Positions 13,051 through 20,520 are shown, counted from the stretch's first letter. The stretch: 20,520 nucleotides of DNA from Thiodiazotropha sp050305975 (GCA_050305975.1 JBNLGI010000118.1:1-20520), one strand, 5' to 3'. Translations and numbers: made by a program. The notes: generated by a model not told the origin, from the letters alone.

Positions 13051-14784
13051 TTACAACATGATGACTGCGGTAATCTGACTGTTGCTGTCGATATAGGCGT
13101 TGACGGGACGGCCATTGGCTTTGGCCACTTTGAGTAGGTCGAGCACATTGGTCACGCCATCCGAAGAGGTGGGAGCGATTCTTTTCCAACCGCTTACTCC
13201 TTCAATGATGGCCAAGGCGTATTTTGTATTTGTGTGGCTGTAGGTGTAGAGCACTTGCCTGTTGTTGATCCAGCCCGAAGTCGCTGCGGAAACAAACGTC
13301 ATGGTGCTTCCGGAAGCGGATACCTGAGTGATGTTCAAGCCGGAGTTGCTGCCGTCCCACCACTTGCTGTTTGGCGAGGTGGTGTCAGTAAACTGGTTGT
13401 TACCCGAAGCGTTGAAGGCGTCTTCGCTGTCACCCGGATTGGCCTTGTGTTCCAGATCGAACTTGTTATCCGCCTGCTCTAGCGAGCACTCGTAATGCTG
13501 GCTCGATGTCATCTGCTCGTAGTTGTTGCTGCCGGTTTCGTCTACATGCCAGATCGCCAGGCCGTCGTCCGGCAGGTGGGTGTCCCGGCCACTCCTTTGG
13601 CGATTCTCTATAATGAAGTACTCGTCATTGCTTTTCGTGAAGGTGTAGAAATCGTTATCGGCTGCCGTCAGGGATGCGGTGATCCCGGGGGTGATTTCGG
13701 TAACGCTGGTGGACCATCCCGCTTCGTTTTTGAGATAGGCGCAAACCTGGCATGGATTGAGTTCATTGGCGCCGAACGCCATCAGGCAGTAGTTGCCGGC
13801 GCCGTAGGACTCGTAGCCATAGTCATAGAGATCGGGAAAGTTGCAGATCATGTGGCCGTTCTCGTGACAGAAGGTTCTCAATGCAAGCGAACTGCCGATG
13901 TTCGTGATCTGGTAGTCATAGAATTTCTTGCCGCCTCCTGCATCGTAGGGTGATGCCAGTGACCAGGAGTGCGGCCAAAGCCCCTCCGCCCAGTTGTTGA
14001 CCCGTGGTCCCACATAGAAAACGTTCAGTGCGTAGATATATCCGCTGCTGTCGGCGGTCAGCCCGCTGAAATCAAACCCGTTGGCTTTCAGATGGTTGAG
14101 TGCCTCTATGATGAGCTCTCTGGCGCGCGTTCCATAGGAGACGCTGGGATCGGTATAGTAGGAGCGGTTGTGAGCGGCCGTGTAGTATTCTGTGACGTTG
14201 TTGGTGTAGGTGAGCTTGCCTTTTGAGTTGTCGTAAAAATAGTCTCTTACAGACCCGTTATTGCCGAATCCGTTGTAGCCGGGCTTGTTGCAGAAGTCAG
14301 CGATCTCCTGTCTGGAGATCGTGTGCGCCACATCGGGGAACTCGATAAGCAGGCAAAGCCCCAGATAATTTCCGACAGTCACATCTTCCGCCGGAAGTGA
14401 TGTTGCGACGAGTCTCGGGTTTATATTCCTTAATTTCGCCTTTTTGCTTTCCCGGCGCACCCGCCAGCGTTCGCGCCCCTCGCGTAGCATAGGAGCACTC
14501 TTTGCCAATTGTTTTGCCATTTCCCGCTTGATGCGCAGATGCTTTCGGATACCCAGTCCGGCAGGGTCCGCTTCGCCGATCTTCACTCCGCTCGAATGCA
14601 GGCTCTGTTTGTCGTCGGATAATTCGGCGTAGGTATAGAAGTTGGTGATCGGATCTTTGGTGACGGTATAGCCGTCAGGCGTTTCAAACACGGCGTAGTA
14701 CTGATTCCCCCATCCTTTGACTTGAACGGGGCTGCCGTCGGGGTTTTTGAAAGTGAATTCCTCGTCAAAAAACGGCATGGGCAT
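13051..14784 (-). CDS. M6-family (immune inhibitor A-like) zinc metalloprotease without signal peptide, with extra C-terminal domain
   Basis: 577 residues. Residues 1-130 look like a propeptide (NPDGSPVQVKGWGNQYYAVF, DGYTVTKDP), ending in a very basic stretch (RERWRVRRESKKAKLR). The catalytic domain follows, with the zinc motif C-H307-E308-N-G-H311-MICNF-P-D318-LYDYG. The His-to-Asp spacing is one residue longer than in HExGHxxGxPD of typical M6 enzymes. YFIIENRQRSG and GLAIWHVDE are the usual M6 downstream motifs. Residues about 503-577 form a separate domain that recurs as the 74-residue neighbour. No Sec signal is visible although the family normally acts outside the cell. The ATG at 14784 has AAGGAG at 8 bases; the ATG two codons earlier is only 2 bases from it. 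Substrate unknown. Confidence 0.88.
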   Translation of the reverse strand: MPMPFFDEEFTFKNPDGSPVQVKGWGNQYYAVFETPDGYTVTKDPITNFYTYAELSDDKQSLHSSGVKIGEADPAGLGIRKHLRIKREMAKQLAKSAPMLREGRERWRVRRESKKAKLRNINPRLVATSLPAEDVTVGNYLGLCLLIEFPDVAHTISRQEIADFCNKPGYNGFGNNGSVRDYFYDNSKGKLTYTNNVTEYYTAAHNRSYYTDPSVSYGTRARELIIEALNHLKANGFDFSGLTADSSGYIYALNVFYVGPRVNNWAEGLWPHSWSLASPYDAGGGKKFYDYQITNIGSSLALRTFCHENGHMICNFPDLYDYGYESYGAGNYCLMAFGANELNPCQVCAYLKNEAGWSTSVTEITPGITASLTAADNDFYTFTKSNDEYFIIENRQRSGRDTHLPDDGLAIWHVDETGSNNYEQMTSSQHYECSLEQADNKFDLEHKANPGDSEDAFNASGNNQFTDTTSPNSKWWDGSNSGLNITQVSASGSTMTFVSAATSGWINNRQVLYTYSHTNTKYALAIIEGVSGWKRIAPTSSDGVTNVLDLLKVAKANGRPVNAYIDSNSQITAVIML

Positions 14785-15914
14785 TGTCATTTCTCCTTGC
14801 TGGCGGCGCCACTCATTCCATTAAATCCTTTGGGCGGACACTCTTGATCTGAAGCCGGGGATGCGGTGTGTGATTTTGTGTGTAAGCGGTCCTTTGCCTT
14901 TTTTCAAAAGAACGGCAGGCAGTCATTGCCTGGAATGTATGTGAATGAATTGAGAGTTCCCTGTTGGAGTATGCGGGTTAGCATGTCCATTGATGAGAAC
15001 GATAGATTACGAATTAGCTTCCTTCAAGCAACGATTACATATTTTTTTACCCTGTTCGCAGTCACAGAAAAAACACCAGGTTTTTATGAATATTCAGAAG
15101 TCGAAATCTGACAGACAAGTCGTATCAGGTGTTGCTGTGCAGAAAGCTTCCTGAGGCATATTGAATAGATGCCTGTGGGCTGAAAGCTGTCATGGGTCGT
15201 TGGCAAGCTTTGATCCCGGCTGGCGACACGCCCTGGGAATTCTCTCTCGGTCAGTCAGGGGCAGACTGGTATGCCGATCCATCGAGGATTGAGTTTCCAT
15301 AAACTTACCAATTAGGTTGGATGTCGTGGTGAAGACGGTGTGAGTTTACTTGCGCCATTTCGATGATTGAGGATGTGCAATTGCGGATGCCGATCAATCT
15401 TGTTTGGCGTGTATCGGTGGCACCGGATAAGCGTCCATCTCATATACATGGCTAATTGACCTTTCATAGGCAGCGGGCCGCTTTTGCTGCCGGGTCATGG
15501 AGTTGTGGCTATCGATTCAAGGGATTGATGAGTGGAGATCAAAGTTGAGGCCTGTCGCTCGGCGTCGACTCGGCCGGCTTTTGCTGGGTAGCCGAGGACC
15601 GGGTGTTTCGGGAAGGCGGCCGCGCCAAGAAGGGGGTGCCATTGATCTTACGGATCACGTGACAGGCGGCCGTGTTTTCTCTGTTGCGGCTTCCTCTGAG
15701 CTGGCCCTGTTCAGCTGTGTGATGGGGCAGGCGCGGTCAACATCGGATTATCCCTTGGTTCGTTGGTGTTCAGATCCGTTTTCCGCAGCGCTCTGGCGGA
15801 GGAGCGCATTTCATTTGGCGGCAGCACTCATTGCCTGCAGGAATCGATGGAACGGATGGTGAAGTTGATCTGAGCAGGAATCGGGCAAAGTGCTCAGATC
15901 CGGCGTGGTGAGGG
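14785..15914. other. Long low-GC gene-free region upstream of the protease cluster
   Basis: In 1,130 bases I see no gene I would defend. Open frames at 14866-15111 and 15497-15862 (plus) lack ribosome binding sites and any recognisable domain. The sequence is clearly AT-richer than the core genes, for example near 15000-15110. Small inverted repeats occur at 14916-14932 (CAGGCA/TGCCTG) and 15469-15491 (GGCAGC/GCTGCC). The promoter of the protease cluster is expected near 14800-14900; a TTTAAT-like box occurs there on the minus strand but without a matched -35. No transposase remnant, att site or tRNA was recognised. Confidence 0.45.
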
Positions 15915-16277
15915 TCAACGCCCCCAGCTCTTGAAACGCTTCTTGCAGTATTTCAGCAGCTCGGCGTAATTGCGGAAGTGGAGCTTGAAGCTCTCTTCGG
16001 CGGGGGCATCGAACTCGCACCAGTCGTTGTCGTAGTCTCGGCAGATCTGCGGCCGTTGCTCGTAGATGCCGCAGGCGCCGCCCGGGCCCAGGTGTTCGCA
16101 GCGGCCCTGGATCAGCAGGAACCAGCCGTCATCGTCCTTGTAGATCTCCACGTTTTCATGCGAGACCTGCCACAGCAGATGCTCGAAATCGGACTTCGAG
16201 CGCGGCGCCTCGCCGATCGCCTCGGTGGTGTAGGTACAGCACTTGGAGTTGATGCAGCGGCTGCACTTGCCGTCCAT
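15915..16277 (-). CDS. YkgJ-family cysteine cluster protein (UPF0153-like)
   Basis: 120 residues of the zinc/iron-chelating CxxCxxxxCC family (PF03692 type). The N-terminal cluster is C5-x2-C8-x4-C13-C14. Further cysteines lie in QGRCEHLGPGGACGIYEQRPQICRDY, and the P-x-IC-RDY block is characteristic of the family. Cytosolic; the bound metal and the reaction are not settled for the family. The gene begins 3 bases after the rhlB stop, with its AGGAG overlapping that stop codon, so the two are translated from one mRNA. The tail ends in a basic KYCKKRFKSWGR. Confidence 0.88.
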   Translation of the reverse strand: MDGKCSRCINSKCCTYTTEAIGEAPRSKSDFEHLLWQVSHENVEIYKDDDGWFLLIQGRCEHLGPGGACGIYEQRPQICRDYDNDWCEFDAPAEESFKLHFRNYAELLKYCKKRFKSWGR

Positions 16278-16280
16278 CGT

Positions 16281-17639
16281 CTACTCCTGGCCGCTGCTCT
16301 GGGGCGGTTTGGGACCGTGCCGCCGGCGACGTCGCTTCTGCTGCGCCTCCCCCTCCTTGGGTTTGTGTGACTTGTGGTGACCCTTGCCGTGACCCTTGCG
16401 TCCCTCCTTGCCGTGATGGGGCTGGCGGGAACCCTTCTCCGGGTAGACCCGGCTGTTGGGATCGACCTCCGCCAGCAGGGACGGATCGACGGTCTGGGTC
16501 GGCACCGCATGGCCCACATACGCCTCGATATCGGGCAGTGAGAAGGCGTAGGTCTCGCAGGCGAAGCTGATGGCGTCGCCGCTGGCGCCGGCGCGGGCGG
16601 TGCGGCCGATGCGGTGGACATAATCCTCGGCGTCTTCCGGCAGATCGTAGTTGATGACATGGGTGACATCGGGAATGTGCAGGCCGCGGGCCGCCACGTC
16701 GGTGGCCACCAGGACGCGCAGATCTCCCTCCACGAAGCGCTTGAGCAGGCTCAGCCGCTTCTTCTGCGGCACGTCGCCGGAAAGCACGGCGGTGTCGACG
16801 CCGTTGCCCTCCAGATAGCCCCAGACCCGGTCGGCGGTGCGCTTGGTATTGACGAAGACGATGATACGCGCCTCCTGCATGCCTTTGACCAGGCCGATCA
16901 GCAGCGGGATCTTCTCCTCGTTGGCGGTCATGTAGCAGGTCTCGGTGATCTTCTCCGCGGTGACCTGCTCGGGCGCCACCTCGACGCTCTGAGGGTTGTT
17001 CATATGCTCGTAGGCGAGCTCCTTGACCCGATAGGAGAGGGTGGCGGAGAAGAGCATGCCGAGCCGCTCCTGCGGCGGCGGGCAGCGCCGCATCATATAG
17101 CGGATGTCCTTGATGAAGCCGAGGTCGAACATGCGGTCGGCCTCGTCCAGCACCAGCACCTGAATCGCCTTCAGGTCGTAGACGTGCTGCTTGTAGTAGT
17201 CGATCAGTCGTCCCGGGGTGCCGATCAGGATATCGACCCCCTCCTCGAGCTGCTTGCGCTGCTTGTCGTAGCCGGTGCCGCCGAAGACCACCGCAGTGGT
17301 GAAGTCCGTATGCTTGGTGAGGGCCTGTGCGTCGTTGTGGATCTGCACCGCGAGTTCGCGGGTCGGCGCCAGGATCAGCGCGCGAGGCTGGTTGGGCCGG
17401 CGCGCTTCACTGGCCGGATGGCGCAGCAGATGGTGCAGGGTGGCGACCAGAAAAGCCGCGGTCTTGCCGGTGCCGGTCTGGGCCTGGCCCGCCAGGTCGC
17501 GGCCGGCCAGCGCAATCGGCAGGGTTTCGGCCTGGATCGGGGTGCAGTAGGTGAATCCGGCCTCTTGGATGCCCTTCAGCACGGGTTCGTCGAGATCGAA
17601 GCTGTCAAATTGTATATCGGTCAGGTGTTTGTCGCTCAT
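16281..17639 (-). CDS. rhlB: DEAD-box ATP-dependent RNA helicase RhlB
   Basis: A 452-residue RNA helicase; in E. coli it is the degradosome helicase that unwinds structured mRNA for RNase E and PNPase. It reads collinearly with E. coli RhlB from MSDKHLTDIQFDSFDL. Motifs seen: the Q motif (FxxCTPIQAETLP), AQTGTGKT (53-60), PTRELAVQI, GTPGRLIDY, DEAD (165-168), SATLSYRVKEL, VFVNTK, ATDVAARGLHIP and HRIGRTARAG. The C-terminal tail after about residue 395 is longer than in E. coli and rich in His, Lys and Arg, suited to RNA binding. The start is placed at the ATG at 17639, matching the E. coli N-terminus; a TTG at 17648 is the alternative. It is divergent from rlmH across a repeat-bearing spacer. 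Confidence 0.95.
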   Translation of the reverse strand: MSDKHLTDIQFDSFDLDEPVLKGIQEAGFTYCTPIQAETLPIALAGRDLAGQAQTGTGKTAAFLVATLHHLLRHPASEARRPNQPRALILAPTRELAVQIHNDAQALTKHTDFTTAVVFGGTGYDKQRKQLEEGVDILIGTPGRLIDYYKQHVYDLKAIQVLVLDEADRMFDLGFIKDIRYMMRRCPPPQERLGMLFSATLSYRVKELAYEHMNNPQSVEVAPEQVTAEKITETCYMTANEEKIPLLIGLVKGMQEARIIVFVNTKRTADRVWGYLEGNGVDTAVLSGDVPQKKRLSLLKRFVEGDLRVLVATDVAARGLHIPDVTHVINYDLPEDAEDYVHRIGRTARAGASGDAISFACETYAFSLPDIEAYVGHAVPTQTVDPSLLAEVDPNSRVYPEKGSRQPHHGKEGRKGHGKGHHKSHKPKEGEAQQKRRRRRHGPKPPQSSGQE

Positions 17640-17698
17640 GGCGGGCAAGCATACAGGATATTGGGGCTGGCGACGATGCCGCGCGTGGCTTGTGGTAG

Positions 17699-17735
17699 TG
17701 TTGAGTTTTGAGTTTTGAGTTTTTAGTTTTGAGTT
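17699..17735 (+). repeat. TTTTGAG heptamer array, left
   Basis: Five consecutive 7-base units (TGTTGAG, TTTTGAG, TTTTGAG, TTTTTAG, TTTTGAG) run from 17699 to 17733. Units differ by at most one base from the consensus. Confidence 0.6.
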
Positions 17736-17874
17736 GATGTGTTCGTTTGGCTCACACTTGTTTTTATCGTCCTTTCCCCGGGTGGAGGGAACGCAATTTT
17801 CAGGTTTGGGCAGGATCCGTTTGGTGCAGAGCGCTCACAACCGGCCGAATACATCGGCTATTGAAAAGAAAGTC

Positions 17875-17895
17875 CCCTCTCCCCCGGGGAGAGGG
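17875..17895. repeat. CCCTCTCCCC hairpin inside the MITE-like element
   Basis: Exact 10-bp arms around a single C. A second GGGAGAGGGG copy follows at about 17899-17908. Hairpins of this CCCTCTCCCC/GGGGAGAGGG type are, from memory, a recurrent intergenic motif in several proteobacteria; this was not tested. Confidence 0.5.
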
Positions 17896-17942
17896 ACAGG
17901 GAGAGGGGAAGTGAAAAACCGTGCGGTTTCACCGCACACATC

Positions 17943-17974
17943 GACTCAAAACTAAAAACTCAACACTCAAAACT
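17943..17974 (-). repeat. TTTTGAG heptamer array, right (inverted)
   Basis: On the minus strand four units read TTTTGAG, TGTTGAG, TTTTTAG and TTTTGAG, inverted relative to the left array. Confidence 0.6.
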
Positions 17975-18062
17975 ACCGCAGTCAGCGGGCGGCAGGCGCA
18001 ATCGCACCCACCGCTCATCGCAGCCGCCCATGCCCGGCATATTTCCCGTACAATCCCCCTCC

Positions 18063-18536
18063 ATGAATATCTATCTGATCTCGGTGGGAAACCGCATGCC
18101 GCACTGGGTGGTGGACGGATACGAGGAATATGCCAAGCGATTACCTGGTGAGTGCGCCCTGAATCTGATCGAGATCGCGCCCGGCCATCGGGGCAAGAAC
18201 GCGGATACCGTGCGCACCCTGCGTGACGAGGGGGAGCGCATGCTCCGGGCGGTACCCAAGGGGTGTCGGATCGTCGCCCTCGACGTGCTGGGGAAGGCCT
18301 GGAACACTGAGCAGTTGTCCGGCAGGCTGGCTCAGTGGATGGCGGACGGACCCGATCTGGCGCTGTTGGTGGGCGGCCCCGAGGGGCTGGATCCTGCCTG
18401 CTTGACGGCGGCGGAGTTGCGCTGGTCGCTCTCGCCCCTGACCCTGCCCCATCCGTTGGTGCGGGTGGTGGTGGCGGAGCAGCTCTACCGGGCCTGGAGT
18501 CTGTTGCGCAACCATCCCTACCATCGGGCCGGTTGA
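18063..18536 (+). CDS. rlmH: 23S rRNA (pseudouridine-1915 N3) methyltransferase
   Basis: 157 residues, aligned along its whole length with E. coli RlmH (155). It is a SPOUT-class enzyme that methylates pseudouridine 1915 in helix 69 of 23S rRNA on the assembled 70S ribosome. Key parts: MNIYLISVGNRMPHWV, KNADTVRTLRDEGE, LLVGGPEGL (SAM-binding loop), LPHPLVRVVVAEQLYRAW and the C-terminal NHPYHRAG. The ATG at 18063 is certain by homology, yet no Shine-Dalgarno precedes it (the eight bases before are ATCCCCCTCC-like), and a TACAAT hexamer stands only 9 bases upstream, suggesting a very short or absent leader. maf starts within its stop codon. Confidence 0.97.
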   Translation: MNIYLISVGNRMPHWVVDGYEEYAKRLPGECALNLIEIAPGHRGKNADTVRTLRDEGERMLRAVPKGCRIVALDVLGKAWNTEQLSGRLAQWMADGPDLALLVGGPEGLDPACLTAAELRWSLSPLTLPHPLVRVVVAEQLYRAWSLLRNHPYHRAG

Positions 18537-19120
18537 TGCATCCGTCAGTCTACCTGGCCTCCCGCTCACCGCGACGACGCGAACTGCTGGCGCAGATCGG
18601 CGTGGCCTACCGGCTGCTCGATATCGAGGTGGACGAACGGCTACGCCAGGGGGAATCTCCATCCGACTATGTGCTACGGGTGTCACAGGACAAGGCTGTG
18701 GCCGGGCTGGAAGCCTGCCAGGGCACTGAACGCCTGCCGGTACTGGCCGCTGATACCTGCGTGGTGGTGGCCGACCGCATGCTGGGCAAGCCGGCCGACC
18801 GGGAGGAGGGTCTCTGGATGCTGCGGCAGCTTTCCGGCGCCACCCACCGGGTCTATACCGCGGTGGCCCTCGACGACGGACGCCTGACGACCCGGCTCAG
18901 CGTCAGCGAGGTGAGTTTCCGTCCCCTGGGCGAGGCGGAGATGGTCGCCTACTGGGCCAGCGGCGAGCCGGCCGACAAGGCTGGCGGCTACGCCATTCAG
19001 GGGCTGGCGGCCCAGTTTATCCGCGAGCTGCGGGGCAGCTACTCGGGGGTCATGGGGCTGCCCCTGTTCGAGACCGCCGAACTCCTTAGGGGCGCGGGTA
19101 TCGAATTACTGAAGCCTTGA
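18536..19120 (+). CDS. maf: Maf-family nucleotide pyrophosphatase, YhdE type (dTTP/UTP)
   Basis: 194 residues. Maf proteins hydrolyse non-canonical or excess nucleoside triphosphates; the YhdE branch prefers dTTP and UTP. Motifs: YLASRSPRRRELLAQIG (phosphate-binding start), AADTCVVVADRMLGKP (catalytic D), LSGATHRVYTAVAL and ADKAGGYAIQGLAAQFI. The GYAIQG form matches YhdE rather than YceF. The ATG overlaps the rlmH stop (TGATG), so the genes are translationally coupled. The mapped start gives MHPSVYLASRSP; longer versions of this frame only run back inside rlmH. Confidence 0.95.
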   Translation: MHPSVYLASRSPRRRELLAQIGVAYRLLDIEVDERLRQGESPSDYVLRVSQDKAVAGLEACQGTERLPVLAADTCVVVADRMLGKPADREEGLWMLRQLSGATHRVYTAVALDDGRLTTRLSVSEVSFRPLGEAEMVAYWASGEPADKAGGYAIQGLAAQFIRELRGSYSGVMGLPLFETAELLRGAGIELLKP

Positions 19121-19308
19121 GGGGCTTGACCGCGAATGAAGGCCGATCGCAGCGAATATAGACGAGCTTTATGCTTCACTATATCGAAGCCATTTGCGTA
19201 AGTTTGCGGTGATTGGCGCCCATTCGCGGCTTGATGCATGTTGGCTTGACCAATCACATCAGGGCCTCGGCCGAAACAATAAAAAAACTGAATTAACGCG
19301 AAGGAAGT

Positions 19309-20520
19309 ATGAACGAAGAGATTCTAATCAATGTGACGCCCCCGGAAACCCGTGTGGCCGTGATCGAGAACGGCGTGGTGCAGGAGATCATCATCGAGCG
19401 TTCCGGCAAACGGGGCCTGGTGGGCAATATCTATCGTGGCAAGGTCTGCCGGGTGCTGCCCGGGATGCAGGCGGCCTTCGTCGACGTGGGGCTGGAGCGG
19501 GCCGCCTTTCTCCATGTCTCCGACATCAGCCCCAGCGGGGACGCGCCGAAGACCGACAACATCTACGAGCTGCTGCGCGAGGGCCAGTCGGTCATCGTGC
19601 AGGTGCTGAAGGATCCGATCGGCACCAAAGGGGCGCGGCTCACCACCAACATCTCCATCCCCTCGCGCCACCTGGTGTTCATGCCGTCCCTGGGCAACAT
19701 GGGAATCTCCCAGCGCATCGAGGCGGAGGACGAGCGCCAGCGCCTGCGCGAGCTGCTCAACCAGGTGGCGGAGACCGGTGAGATCTCCGGCGGCTACATC
19801 GCCCGCACCGCCGCCGAGGGGGTCGACGAGGCCTCGCTGAAGGCCGACATGCGTTTCCTGGCCCGGCTCTGGGCCTCGATCCAGGAGCGCAGCAAGCTGG
19901 CCGAGGGGATCGAGCTGATCCACGAGGACCTCTCCCTGCCGCTGCGTTCCCTGCGTGACCTGGTGGGACCCGACGTGGAGCGGGTGCGCCTCGACTCCAA
20001 GGAGACCCACCAGAAGGCCATCGCCTTCGCCCAGAAGTTCATCCCCGACATCAAGCACCGTATCGAATACTATCCGGGGGAACGCCCCCTGTTCGACCTC
20101 TACGGGGTGGAGGACGAGATCCAGAAGGCCCTGGAGCGCAAGGTGTCGCTGAAGTCGGGCGGCCATCTGGTGATCGACCAGACCGAGGCGATGACCACCA
20201 TCGACGTCAATACCGGCGCCTTCGTCGGCCACCGCAACCTGGAAGAGACTATCTTCAAGACCAACCTGGAGGCGGCGCAGGCGATCTGCCGCCAGCTGCG
20301 CCTGCGCAACCTGGGCGGCATCATCATCATCGACTTCATCGACATGCTCGATCCGGAGCACCGCCGCCAGGTGCTGCGGGCGCTGGAGAAGTGCCTGGCC
20401 CACGACCACGCGCGCACCCACATCACCGAGGTCTCCTCCCTGGGCCTGGTGGAGATGACCCGCAAGCGCATCCGCGAATCCCTCGAACACGTGCTCTGCG
20501 AACCCTGCCCCTGCTGCGGC
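19309..20520 (+). CDS. rng: Ribonuclease G (partial, C-terminus off the window)
   Basis: 404 residues of the RNase E/G family endonuclease that matures 16S rRNA 5' ends and starts decay of some mRNAs. MNEEILINVTPPETRVAVIENG is the typical RNase G opening, followed by the S1 domain (GNIYRGKVCRVLPGMQAAFVDVG). The catalytic aspartates are D299 in TTIDVNTGAFVG and D342 in IIIIDFIDM, 43 residues apart exactly as D304/D347 in E. coli RNase G. The window ends on the Zn-link, C400-P-C-C403-G, used for dimerisation. There is an extra cysteine in that link (C402) and another at C397. AAGGA stands close before the ATG. It follows maf by 188 bases; rlmH-maf-rng is a plausible transcription unit. Confidence 0.97.
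   Translation, partial: MNEEILINVTPPETRVAVIENGVVQEIIIERSGKRGLVGNIYRGKVCRVLPGMQAAFVDVGLERAAFLHVSDISPSGDAPKTDNIYELLREGQSVIVQVLKDPIGTKGARLTTNISIPSRHLVFMPSLGNMGISQRIEAEDERQRLRELLNQVAETGEISGGYIARTAAEGVDEASLKADMRFLARLWASIQERSKLAEGIELIHEDLSLPLRSLRDLVGPDVERVRLDSKETHQKAIAFAQKFIPDIKHRIEYYPGERPLFDLYGVEDEIQKALERKVSLKSGGHLVIDQTEAMTTIDVNTGAFVGHRNLEETIFKTNLEAAQAICRQLRLRNLGGIIIIDFIDMLDPEHRRQVLRALEKCLAHDHARTHITEVSSLGLVEMTRKRIRESLEHVLCEPCPCCG

Larger units (their letters stand above)
17704..17974. mobile_element. MITE-like element with 38-bp inverted ends made of heptamers
   Basis: The left end (17704-17741) and the right end (17937-17974) are inverted copies of one another at 36 of 38 positions. Each is a run of the heptamer TTTTGAG and variants, ending in GATGTG. 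The left array has one unit more than the right, after which both flanks show GGTAG. The roughly 195 bases between them carry no gene but contain a GC hairpin (17875-17895, CCCTCTCCCC/GGGGAGAGGG) and a second hairpin (17921-17937, GTGCGGT/ACCGCAC). No transposase is present, so a non-autonomous element or a structural repeat is inferred. Confidence 0.55.
17640..18062. other. Divergent rhlB/rlmH spacer occupied by a repeat element
   Basis: 423 bases between two divergent core genes. About 270 of them are a MITE-like element (17704-17974). The 88 bases between that element and rlmH must contain the rlmH promoter; a TACAAT hexamer lies at 18049-18054. The rhlB promoter must lie within or beyond the other end of the element. 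Confidence 0.55.

Noticed and set aside
14866..15111. 81-codon plus-strand frame in the low-GC region
   Set aside because: No ribosome binding site, no recognisable domain, and composition not different from the surrounding non-coding DNA.
15497..15862. 121-codon plus-strand frame upstream of the YkgJ-family gene
   Set aside because: No ribosome binding site; Arg/Gly-rich translation without domain; it probably reflects a GC-richer patch.
17640..17648. TTG at 17648 as the rhlB start
   Set aside because: The ATG at 17639 gives the N-terminus that aligns with E. coli RhlB; neither has a strong ribosome binding site, so homology decides.
16614..17711. 365-codon plus-strand open frame
   Set aside because: It is the antisense shadow of rhlB, whose helicase motifs are unmistakable.
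17699..17974. Possible CRISPR array
   Set aside because: The repeats are 7 bases long, directly adjoining without spacers, and inverted between the two ends.
19324..20490. 388-codon minus-strand open frame
   Set aside because: It is antisense to rng; composition (His, Val, Gly, Asp-rich) is that of a GC-rich shadow.

Overview
The window looks like the chromosome of a GC-rich gammaproteobacterium. RhlB, RlmH, the YhdE-type Maf protein, RNase G, NudE, CysQ, YrfG and BioA all read as gammaproteobacterial homologues that can be aligned by eye with the E. coli proteins. Periplasmic thioredoxins, a Rieske/glutamate-synthase fusion and a diguanylate cyclase would suit an environmental, perhaps sulfur-oxidising, lineage. 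That last point is inference, because no sulfur-oxidation gene is present.

Layout. 1-794: partial bioA (minus). 1174-1422: dual-CDGSH iron-sulfur protein (plus). 1594-3174: Rieske plus glutamate-synthase FMN-domain fusion (minus), with a perfect 16-bp palindrome just upstream. 3283-4428: DUF484-like/GGDEF diguanylate cyclase (minus). 4544-4963: small exported protein (plus) behind a good sigma70-type promoter. 5084-6118: exported tandem-thioredoxin protein (minus). 6425-8473: tight minus-strand operon of an exported unknown protein, nudE and cysQ, divergent from yrfG (8538-9206, plus). 9593-9808: small exported two-cysteine protein. 9877-10752: a bacterial voltage-gated cation channel (minus) with an acidic, calcium-channel-like filter.

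10753-15914 is visibly less GC-rich and gene-poor, and it carries the accessory part of the window: a minus-strand cluster of four genes, none with a Sec signal. These are an M6-type zinc metalloprotease with an extra C-terminal domain, a 74-residue protein that is a free-standing copy of that domain (47 of 73 positions identical, no gaps), a 137-residue probable beta-rich protein, and a Pro/Ala/Ser-rich disordered protein with a basic tail. This is the best candidate for an undescribed system: a leaderless protease co-expressed with a detached copy of its own C-terminal domain.

The right end returns to core genes. rhlB and a CxxCxxxxCC protein (minus, 15915-17639) are divergent from rlmH-maf-rng (plus, 18063 to the end, rng cut at its Zn-link). 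Between the two sets lies a MITE-like element whose 38-bp inverted ends (36 of 38 match) are built from TTTTGAG heptamers. A REP-like palindrome, GGTRCGGCTTGCCGCACC, recurs in three intergenic spaces. No tRNA, rRNA, CRISPR array, transposase or integrase was seen.
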